Shown here: positions 57,801 to 64,000 of the stretch, piece after piece
Layout of the letters: every line of letters starts with the position of its first letter
Numbering within the stretch: position 1 is the first letter of the stretch
Assembly (NCBI RefSeq): GCF_001447995.1
Contig: NZ_LDPE01000004.1
Location: 124,001 to 188,000 of the forward strand
Length of the DNA: 64,000 nucleotides
Source: Maribacter dokdonensis DSW-8
GTDB taxonomy: Bacteria; Bacteroidota; Bacteroidia; Flavobacteriales; Flavobacteriaceae
Reading direction: 5' to 3'
Position numbers and translations under genes: made by a program
Notes under the pieces: model-generated
Database searches by the model: none
The model's input: the letters and a program-made list of their open reading frames with translations, nothing else
What the model was told of the DNA's origin: nothing

Positions 57801-58339
57801 AAAATAAGAATAGTGCCGCATTTCCAACTTTAGGGCTAGATGCAGGATTGACCATAGGTTATAAAACAAATATAGATAATACCACTGCGGATAATAGTTT
57901 TGGCTATATACAACCAAAATTGGTCATTGATCATAAGTTGACCAAAAGCGGGAGTGTAGTTTTTGCAACAAAAATTGCAGGTGAAGTTTTGATCGGTGAT
58001 GATTTTGAATTTTACCATGCAGCAACTATTGGTGGTATTAATAGTTTAAGAGGATTTAGAAATGAAAGATTTACAGGGAAACGATCTTTTTATCAAAATA
58101 CAGATATAAGGTTTCCTTTAGGAGGGTTAAGAACTAGCCTTGTTCCGTTTAGATTTGGACTTACCGGTAGTTTCGATTACGGTAGGGTTTGGGTTGAAGA
58201 TGATACCTCTAATAAATGGCATAATTCGGTAGGTGCGTCAGCTTGGCTTATAGGAGCCGAAGCATTTACGGTAAACCTAGGATATTTTAATAGTGTAGAT
58301 GGGGGGCGTGTAGTCTTCGCACTAGGCTTTTCATTTTAA
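54833..58339 (+). CDS. Large exported protein: phosphoesterase-like + kinase-like + outer-membrane beta-barrel
   Basis: 1168-residue exported protein with a signal peptide ending near TIFSQE. First third (about 25-310): metallophosphoesterase-like fold but with degenerate metal ligands (LGNAAP, IPGDKEW, ALHHP and LSGKSGN where a GHxH would be). Middle third (about 350-690): resembles an atypical kinase of the CotH/FAM20/HipA kind, with a Gly-rich turn (LKRGGGQQSKS), a Lys in QYVMRALKKS, catalytic-type LLGDWDRHEDQWRW and metal-binding-type PRDRDQAFSKYDG. Last third (about 820-1168): BamA/Omp85-like beta-barrel ending in Phe (FALGFSF). Often annotated in Flavobacteriia as metallophosphoesterase; role unknown. 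Domain reading is by eye; the kinase-like part is the least secure. Confidence 0.75.
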   Translation: MKKFSHFPLTFSLILFASTIFSQEIEQSIYITGNTWDISDTEVLSEISKKSQLVNKPTVLILGNAAPKTEIEKSLDIQLSILSNLGKDVIFIPGDKEWVNGYKGVFDIEKYIQKNSKAKFSPDDAEPIKHQDLGENVELITVDSQWYLENWDDHIYINEESEIQNRTLFFLEFENRIKKAQGKIVFVALHHPTKTNSKQGFLSNIGGFSTQEFQNKQYRTLRNRLKTIAKGADNVIFLSGKSGNLQYIKGNVPQIISGAAGKLKAVNNGGQDDFSIAEKGYVRLDITTNGSVLAKYFTLKNGTFNEVFKTTVLKSETEDLEIYNFDKNLGAKKLAAIYTKEATTKSVFYKALWGEHYREFYGKEVDAPIVFLDTLMGGLTPLKRGGGQQSKSLRLEDKEGKQYVMRALKKSTIKFLQANAFQETYIGDVLDGTTVDKFLADFYTTSNPYTPFVIGGLSDAVGVNHTNPILYYIPKQERLGVYNDEFGDELYMIEEHVGDTQVEAEGFGKPLKILSTADVLQEINRSGKSVVDEPSYIRARIFDMLLGDWDRHEDQWRWALYKNEDGTEYCSPIPRDRDQAFSKYDGSLISFLTRVIPGLRKMQTYDEELRSVKWFASSPYHLDLTFIHASGWDEWERQTDHIQNELSDADIENAFEAIPEEIKGPVINDIKRKLKGRRDNLKKISKAYYLHLNKFQVVTGTQKADDFTITRLADGKTNVKIDRKDLGLLNHTFSKDITKEIWLFGLDGKDTFTVEGEGNQPIKIKIVGGKKNDTYDFKNTRKVKLYDYKDKENTIINKRSKKWLVNDYELNNYNHKKVKYNFNQLLPIIAFNPDDGVKLGVLSNHTSYSLQRNPFTYKHSINAAFYTSTSGFDLSYKGEFSNIFHNWNFGLEGLYTSPNFSENFFGFGNETNYDVDEEDLDFNRIRISKFKAAISLKWEGINGGSFYFKPLIESFEVDNTEGRFLAQIPETNAIFDRQTYTGVETAYNFKNKNSAAFPTLGLDAGLTIGYKTNIDNTTADNSFGYIQPKLVIDHKLTKSGSVVFATKIAGEVLIGDDFEFYHAATIGGINSLRGFRNERFTGKRSFYQNTDIRFPLGGLRTSLVPFRFGLTGSFDYGRVWVEDDTSNKWHNSVGASAWLIGAEAFTVNLGYFNSVDGGRVVFALGFSF

Positions 58340-58355
58340 TTAAAAACTACCACCA

Positions 58356-59969
58356 ATGAAAAAACCAATTGTAATTACCAAACTAAGCACTTTAGAAAAC
58401 AAAAAACCAGAACATGCATTAGTCAATGGTTTGGATTTAGTAATCGTAAAGTTTGATGATGAAATATCAGTGCTTTACGGTAGATGTTTACATAGAGGGG
58501 CATTAATGTCAGACGGTCATGTAGATGGTCATAATCTTATTTGTGGTGTTCACGGGTGGGATTATAGAGTAGATACCGGAGTTTCAGAATACAATAACGC
58601 TGAGGTGTTACATAAATTTACTACTAAAATAGAAGGGGACAATTTGTTTGTAGATGAAGAAGAGATCGATGCCTATTTAGTTAATAATCCGCAGCCTTTT
58701 AATAGAGACGCGTATTTAGGTGCATACGCAGATACCCACCCTGAAGAAACAGAACCGTATACCGGGTACATAAAGGAACTTGCTACAAACGGGTTAAAAA
58801 ACTTAGGTCATCACGGATTCTCGGCTTCCATGGGAGTAGATAGAAATACGTTGCCTAAATGGAGCGATATACAGTTTCTGCCAGCACAATTGGCAAGCAG
58901 ACCTCTGTTAGATGAAGATGCCGTAGCAACAAAGGTGATTATTGGTCCAAATGCCAAAAAGCCTTTACATCTAGACATTCCACTCTTTGTTAGTGATATG
59001 AGTTTTGGAGCGTTGTCTCGTGAAGCAAAAATTGCATTGTCTCGAGGGGCAGAAATGGCAGGTACGGGTATTTGTTCTGGAGAAGGCGGAATGTTACCCC
59101 AAGAGCAAGAAAATAACAGCAGGTATTTTTATGAATTGGCTTCGGCTAAATTCGGTTTTTCTTGGGATAAGTTAGACAATGTACAAGCCTTTCATTTTAA
59201 AGGTGGACAAGGCGCTAAAACCGGTACGGGCGGTCATTTGCCTGGGTCAAAAGTAAGTAAGGAAATTGCTGAAGTTAGAGGATTGAAAGAAGGGGAAACT
59301 GCTATTTCACCTGCAACTTTTCCAGATTTTAATGGCGTAGATGATTTTAAATCTTTTGCCGCTCAAGTAAGAGAATATACAGGAGGTATTCCTATTGGAT
59401 TTAAAATAGCGGCCAGTCATATTGAAAAAGATATTCAGTTTGCATTAGATGTAGGTGTTGATTATATCATTTTAGATGGTAGAGGTGGGGGAACAGGTTC
59501 TGCACCAACTATACTAAGAGACAATATCAACGTACCTACAATTCCTGCTTTGGCAAGGGCAAGAAAATATTTAGATAAAGTAGGTGCTACAGATGTTACC
59601 TTGATAATCACAGGAGGTTTACGAATTGCCGAAGATTTTGGTAAAGCACTTATGTTAGGTGCAGATGCCATTGCCGTATCTAATTCGGCTTTACAGGCAA
59701 TTGGTTGTTTAGGAATGCGTGCTTGCGGTAGTAACAACTGCCCGGTAGGTATTGCAACCCAAAAAGAATCTTTGCGAAGTAGGCTGATAATAGAATCTTC
59801 TGCAAAACAATTACATAACTATTTTGATGCTACAAACAATCTGATTAAGGTTATTGCGAGAGCTTGTGGTCATGATGATATCTCAAAATTTAATTTTGAT
59901 GACCTATCTACCTTTAATTATGACATGCATCGTCTTACAGGAATAAATTACGCAGGGATAAACGCTTAA
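58356..59969 (+). CDS. Rieske domain fused to FMN-binding glutamate synthase-like domain
   Basis: 537-residue cytosolic protein. The N-terminal 105 residues form a Rieske [2Fe-2S] domain with ligands in YGRCLHRGA (Cys-x-His) and ICGVHGWD (Cys-x2-His). The rest is the FMN-binding barrel of the glutamate synthase large subunit: FVSDMSFGALSREAKIAL, GEGGMLPQEQ, KGGQGAKTGTGGHLPGSKV, LDGRGGGTGSAPT, and the Cys motif CGSNNCPVGIATQ of the 3Fe-4S site. It lacks the amidotransferase domain, so it is not a classical glutamate synthase; related archaeal-type proteins have unclear substrates. It precedes an unknown gene and a YjeF_N gene in a tight operon. Confidence 0.88.
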   Translation: MKKPIVITKLSTLENKKPEHALVNGLDLVIVKFDDEISVLYGRCLHRGALMSDGHVDGHNLICGVHGWDYRVDTGVSEYNNAEVLHKFTTKIEGDNLFVDEEEIDAYLVNNPQPFNRDAYLGAYADTHPEETEPYTGYIKELATNGLKNLGHHGFSASMGVDRNTLPKWSDIQFLPAQLASRPLLDEDAVATKVIIGPNAKKPLHLDIPLFVSDMSFGALSREAKIALSRGAEMAGTGICSGEGGMLPQEQENNSRYFYELASAKFGFSWDKLDNVQAFHFKGGQGAKTGTGGHLPGSKVSKEIAEVRGLKEGETAISPATFPDFNGVDDFKSFAAQVREYTGGIPIGFKIAASHIEKDIQFALDVGVDYIILDGRGGGTGSAPTILRDNINVPTIPALARARKYLDKVGATDVTLIITGGLRIAEDFGKALMLGADAIAVSNSALQAIGCLGMRACGSNNCPVGIATQKESLRSRLIIESSAKQLHNYFDATNNLIKVIARACGHDDISKFNFDDLSTFNYDMHRLTGINYAGINA

Positions 59970-59978
59970 AAATATACT

Positions 59979-60710
59979 ATGAAAAAACAAATGCATTTAG
60001 CATCGCAATATTTAGCTGCTGCAGCAATCAGCTTTGTACTTGAAAAAGATGATGACAGCCATACGAACTTAGGTTGGTCTATTGAAAAAAAACAACTGGA
60101 AACCCACCCCTTATCATCAAGCGGAGATATACTTTCTTTGAATTATAACACTTTTTCATTAGAATGGAATTCTCCAAAAAATGATGCTTCTTTTACCCTA
60201 GATGGTAAAACACATCAACAGGTGCTGGAATGGTTGGTTAAAACTTCAAAGACATTTTTAGATAAGGTATATACCTATGAATTTCATTATGACTTGCCGT
60301 ATACAATAAATGCATCGTATGCTTTCAAATTAAATGCATCAAAATTAAAAGAATTGGCATCTTTAAGAACCTTGGCACAATCTAGCTTGGTGGCTACGCT
60401 AAAAGAAACAGGTTTGGAATCTGATGTTCGCATATGGCCGCATCATTTTGATTCTGGAGCTTATGCTTGTTTAAATGATGATATAGCAGTAGGTTTTGGA
60501 TTGGCAATTCCTGATGCTTTGGTAAATGAGCACTACTTTTATATTAGCGGATATAAAGGTCATAATGGTTTAGATACATCGAATTTTGATGCACTTTCTT
60601 TAGGCGAATGGAAAAACGATGGATTTAAAGGAGCAGTTTTACCAGCTACAAAAATTAATAAAGATCAGGCAGTTCAGTTTTTTACTGAAGCTATAAATAC
60701 CTATAAATAA
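59979..60710 (+). CDS. Conserved hypothetical protein
   Basis: 243-residue soluble protein without signal peptide or membrane segment; I recognise no family. It contains repeated aromatic, beta-rich segments (FSLEWNSP, YTYEFHYDLPY, VRIWPHHFDSGAYA, GFGLAIPDALVNEHYFYISGY). The WPHHFDSGA segment could bind a metal or cofactor. It lies 9 bases after the Rieske-glutamate synthase gene and 4 bases before the YjeF_N gene, so it is probably part of the same pathway. Confidence 0.75.
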   Translation: MKKQMHLASQYLAAAAISFVLEKDDDSHTNLGWSIEKKQLETHPLSSSGDILSLNYNTFSLEWNSPKNDASFTLDGKTHQQVLEWLVKTSKTFLDKVYTYEFHYDLPYTINASYAFKLNASKLKELASLRTLAQSSLVATLKETGLESDVRIWPHHFDSGAYACLNDDIAVGFGLAIPDALVNEHYFYISGYKGHNGLDTSNFDALSLGEWKNDGFKGAVLPATKINKDQAVQFFTEAINTYK

Positions 60711-60714
60711 TAAT

Positions 60715-61368
60715 ATGAAGGTAACCAGTCTTTCCTTAGAAGCCTTTAAAGAGATGGATTATTGGGCGGTAGAGAAATACAATTTATCCATTGAGTTGAT
60801 GATGGAAAATGCCGGTTTGCAGTTGGCTAGATTAATCGCTAAAAAAGCAAATAAAAGTTCGGTAATAACCATTGGGGTAGGTAATGGCAATAATGGCGGC
60901 GGCGGTCTGGTCGCTGCTCGTAGACTTGCTGCCTGGGGTTACAATGTAAATTTAGATTTGGTTGTACCTATTAGCAAAGACCTACCAAAAGCTCAATTAG
61001 AAAGAGCATTGCTATTTGGGGCAAAGAAAGGTATACCGGAAACTACTGATATTTGGGTAGATGCCTATTTGGGGTTCTCTCAAAGATTACCGCTGTCTGA
61101 TGCATTTGCCAAAAGTATTGCACTAGCCAACGGATCATCGGCATTTAGAATATCATTGGACATTCCCGTTGGTATTGCCAAAGAAGGTAAATTATCAGGG
61201 TTTAAGGCGAACCAAGTAATGACATTGGCAGCTCCTAAAACTATTTTGGAACAATTGCCAAACGAGGTAGAAGTATATGTGGCCGATTTGGGAATACCGA
61301 AATCTGTTTATGAGCATTTTAATATTAAGATGCCAAATTTTAATGAACACCAATTGATAGCTTTATAA
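60715..61368 (+). CDS. YjeF_N domain protein (NAD(P)HX epimerase-like)
   Basis: 217-residue protein matching the N-terminal epimerase half of the NAD(P)HX repair enzyme (MMENAGLQLARLI, then GVGNGNNGGGGLVAARRLAAWGYNVN); the C-terminal ADP-dependent dehydratase half is absent. In working epimerases the glycine-rich loop reads NNGGDG and a later Asp lies in D-x-x-x-G-T-G; here these are NNGGGG and DAYLGFS, so the catalytic Asp may be lost or moved. It may be a regulatory or repurposed member rather than an active epimerase. Third gene of the operon beginning at 58356. Confidence 0.8.
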   Translation: MKVTSLSLEAFKEMDYWAVEKYNLSIELMMENAGLQLARLIAKKANKSSVITIGVGNGNNGGGGLVAARRLAAWGYNVNLDLVVPISKDLPKAQLERALLFGAKKGIPETTDIWVDAYLGFSQRLPLSDAFAKSIALANGSSAFRISLDIPVGIAKEGKLSGFKANQVMTLAAPKTILEQLPNEVEVYVADLGIPKSVYEHFNIKMPNFNEHQLIAL

Positions 61369-61379
61369 CCAATTTTGAG

Positions 61380-62000
61380 ATGAACGATAAAGAAGAAGCC
61401 AAAGAAATTGATAAGCAATTAAGAAAAGAACTAGGTATTGATAAGGAGAAGCTAAAGGAATTAAAGAAGAAACTTTCAAAGATAGAACCACGATCAGAAC
61501 GTGGAGCGGAGACTTTGTTTCGTTTGGTATCTAAAAATCAGTATACGTTGAATACGATGATAGATAGAAAATCAAATATTCTTATTTCCATCAATGCACT
61601 TATTCTATCTATTATACTGGGTACGGTATTAAGTCAGCTAGATAAAGATCCACATCTTATATATCCTGCAGTTATAATGCTTGCAACGAATCTTATATCT
61701 ATTGCATATGCGGTATTTGCAACCAGACCAGAGTTAACACACGGAGATAGAAGTACCAATAACCTTTTGTTCTATGGTAATTTTAATACCATGAACGAAG
61801 AAGAATATACCGAAGAACTGACCGAGTTAATGTACAAAGGAGATGAGCTTTATAAGACCATTGCAAGAGATACTTTTCATTTGGGAAAGACTATAGATAG
61901 AAAATTTAAACTACTTAGAACTTCTTTTCATGTATTCTTAGTAGGTATTATTTTGGCGGTGATAGGATTTATAGCGTGCCATATTATGTTTGCCATGTAG
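61380..62000 (+). CDS. Pycsar effector-like membrane protein (PycTM/DUF5706 type), orphan
   Basis: 206-residue membrane protein. A charged coiled-coil N terminus (about 1-45) is followed by the family hallmark TLFRLVSKNQYTLNTMIDRKSNILISINALILSIILG, the first of two close hydrophobic helices (about 70-115), and a third helix at the C terminus (about 180-204). In Pycsar defence systems such proteins open membranes when a pyrimidine cyclase makes cCMP or cUMP. No cyclase gene is next to it here, so it may act with a cyclase elsewhere or have a housekeeping role. It follows the YjeF_N gene by 11 bases. Confidence 0.75.
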   Translation: MNDKEEAKEIDKQLRKELGIDKEKLKELKKKLSKIEPRSERGAETLFRLVSKNQYTLNTMIDRKSNILISINALILSIILGTVLSQLDKDPHLIYPAVIMLATNLISIAYAVFATRPELTHGDRSTNNLLFYGNFNTMNEEEYTEELTELMYKGDELYKTIARDTFHLGKTIDRKFKLLRTSFHVFLVGIILAVIGFIACHIMFAM

Positions 62001-62002
62001 TA

Positions 62003-62398
<396 letters not shown>

Positions 62399-62558
62399 TC
62401 ATTTGAGGTCTCCATAAAGCGAAGCCTACCCTTCATATGTTCCGTTTATGTTTTAATATTCTTTTTCATTTAAAATTAAACCTTCTATAATTTCAAGAGA
62501 GTTGTAGATTCTTCAGAAAAGAACAATCTTTAAACTTTAAATCAAACTGACAACGACC

Positions 62559-64000
62559 ATGAGGAAAGTAACCGTGTATTTTGTAATATTATTTTGGTGC
62601 GGATTTAACATAAAGGCACAAGAACAAGAGTATGGAAAAAATCAGCCCTATTCTTCTTATTGGTTTGTACACGAGCTTTTAGAATGGTCACCAGAAAATG
62701 ATAGGGAATCAAAGTTTAATGTAAGTTGTATTCCTTTGGCAGATCGGTTTTTAAATGATAGTACGGATTTAGGAGAAGGTTCACCAAAAATTCCGGGTAT
62801 TATAGCTTTAATGGCACCTCATACCACTAATTTTCATCCTTCTCAAGGGTTTTCTTCGATAAAACAATATGCTTTTCCATTTTGGCAATACATAGATTAT
62901 TTTGTGCAATGGGGTGGCTCAGCAAACGAAGGTATTATTGTGCCGCCAACAGCGTTCTGGACAGATGCTGCCCATAAAAACGGAGTAAAGAGTATAGGTA
63001 CGGTGTTTTTTCCGCCCAACGTTTATGGCGGTAAGGAAGAGTGGGTGTATGAGTTTCTTGTAAAGAATGAGGATGGAGGCTTTCCTGTTGCCGACAAACT
63101 TATTGAAGTAGCTAAAACATATAATTTTGATGGCTGGTTTATTAATCAAGAAACGTATGATTTGGTGGGTAATATGGGGAAACTCATGCAAGAATTCATC
63201 ACATATTATAGGGAACGATCAAATTTAAAATTGGTCTGGTACGATGCCATGATAGATGATTCACGCGTAATTTGGCAAGACGAATTAAACGAGCACAATC
63301 AAATGTATTTTCAAAATGGAGATACTAATATGTCTGATGTGTTTTTTATCAATTTTAGGTATCACGATGTCAATTTAGAAGATAGTAAACTTCTGGCCAA
63401 TAAACTGGGAAGAAGTGAGTGGGATCTGTTCGCAGGTATAGACGTACAGTCCAAAAGTTATAAGACACCTGTAAAATGGGATGCACTATATAAGAACGGT
63501 AAACCTAATAATACATCTATAGGTATTTACTGGTCCAACTCTACCTTTGATATTTCTGAAAGTAAAATGCCAGAGGACGTATACCGTAAAGAACAAAATT
63601 TTTGGAATGGTGGTTCAACTATAGAGACTAGGTTTGGCGAAAGTACTTGGCAAGGATTCTCCAATTATTTTGAACCACGAAGCGTAATTAATGAACTGCC
63701 TTTTAAATCTAATTTCAATTACGGACTTGGTAGTTTTTACAATGAGAAAGGAAAAACGGTTTCAAGAGAAGAATGGCATAATTTAAGTATTCAAGACGTA
63801 TTGCCAACATGGCAATTTCAGGTAGATACTACCAAAGTTGAACCTACCATTAGTTTTGAGGATAGCTATTTTGGTGGTAGTAGCTTATTTTTAGAAGCGT
63901 ACGAGAATGCAGAACTACCTTTGTACAAGACAAAAATAAGTTTAGAAAAGAATGTGAATTTTAGCGTTGTCGCTAAAACTACTGGTGATATAAGTTTAGA
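62559..64000 (+). CDS. GH85 endo-beta-N-acetylglucosaminidase, 3' truncated by window
   Basis: The open frame starts at the ATG at 62559 and runs to the right edge (480 codons visible). A signal peptide ends near NIKAQEQ. The catalytic domain shows the GH85 pattern: YSSYWFVHELLEWSPEN, PHTTNFHPSQGF, FGIxPP-like FFPPNVYGGKEEW, then FDGWFINQE with Asn196 and the proton-donor Glu198, and AGIDVQSKSY. GH85 enzymes release N-glycans by cutting between the two core GlcNAc residues, so this gene points to N-glycoprotein use and is probably the first gene of a different locus. Confidence 0.88.
   Translation, partial: MRKVTVYFVILFWCGFNIKAQEQEYGKNQPYSSYWFVHELLEWSPENDRESKFNVSCIPLADRFLNDSTDLGEGSPKIPGIIALMAPHTTNFHPSQGFSSIKQYAFPFWQYIDYFVQWGGSANEGIIVPPTAFWTDAAHKNGVKSIGTVFFPPNVYGGKEEWVYEFLVKNEDGGFPVADKLIEVAKTYNFDGWFINQETYDLVGNMGKLMQEFITYYRERSNLKLVWYDAMIDDSRVIWQDELNEHNQMYFQNGDTNMSDVFFINFRYHDVNLEDSKLLANKLGRSEWDLFAGIDVQSKSYKTPVKWDALYKNGKPNNTSIGIYWSNSTFDISESKMPEDVYRKEQNFWNGGSTIETRFGESTWQGFSNYFEPRSVINELPFKSNFNYGLGSFYNEKGKTVSREEWHNLSIQDVLPTWQFQVDTTKVEPTISFEDSYFGGSSLFLEAYENAELPLYKTKISLEKNVNFSVVAKTTGDISL

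Overview
The window is a long accessory region from a low-GC marine Bacteroidetes genome, most likely a Flavobacteriaceae close to Zobellia. This rests on SusC/SusD genes, Bacteroidetes-type lipoprotein signals, stacked glycoside hydrolase and S1 sulfatase genes, and a GH16 enzyme (42199-43245) that closely matches my memory of Zobellia beta-agarase AgaB. The assignment is by recall; no search was run. About 53 kb reads as a polysaccharide utilisation locus for red-algal galactans (agar and porphyran), followed by about 11 kb of ordinary chromosome.

Layout. (1) 1-11.8 kb, plus strand: truncated GH2, GH16, GH29, S1 sulfatase, lipoprotein GH117, second sulfatase, galactose mutarotase and a RhaT-like sugar permease, a chain that would strip and import sulfated galactan oligosaccharides. 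(2) 11.9-24.6 kb, minus strand: AraC regulator, divergent GH117, DUF5060 putative hydrolase, SusC, SusD and an FG-GAP/ASPIC lipoprotein. (3) 24.7-33.5 kb, plus strand: Tat-exported Gfo/Idh/MocA oxidoreductase, a two-haem DUF1549/DUF1553 lipoprotein, a DUF1501 protein, a Tat-exported beta-propeller and a membrane cytochrome, together resembling a periplasmic oxidation module of unknown substrate. (4) 33.5-41.9 kb: AraC regulator divergent from a P450/ferredoxin/reductase/alcohol dehydrogenase/esterase operon (the 6-O-methyl-galactose demethylation type), convergent with a TRAP transporter. (5) 42.2-53.3 kb: AgaB-like agarase, a membrane-spanning TPR/HTH regulator, then a cytosolic operon GH117, MDR dehydrogenase, SDR, aldehyde dehydrogenase, anhydrogalactonate cycloisomerase and sugar porter for 3,6-anhydro-L-galactose. 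(6) 53.3-64 kb: nucleoside deaminase, Crp/Fnr regulator, a large phosphatase-like/kinase-like/beta-barrel protein, a Rieske-glutamate synthase fusion, a YjeF_N protein, an orphan Pycsar-type membrane effector and a GH85 gene cut by the window end.

How it may work together (inference): the surface agarase and other GH16 enzymes make oligosaccharides, SusCD imports them, the periplasmic sulfatases, GH29, GH2 and GH117 enzymes trim them, and the P450 set removes O-methyl groups with release of formaldehyde that the neighbouring dehydrogenase and esterase could handle. Galactose leaves through mutarotase and the central pathway. Anhydrogalactose is oxidised, ring-opened and converted toward 2-keto-3-deoxy-gluconate by the 46-52 kb operon. 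The kinase and aldolase that would finish this route are not in the window. No rRNA, tRNA, CRISPR array or intact insertion sequence was recognised.
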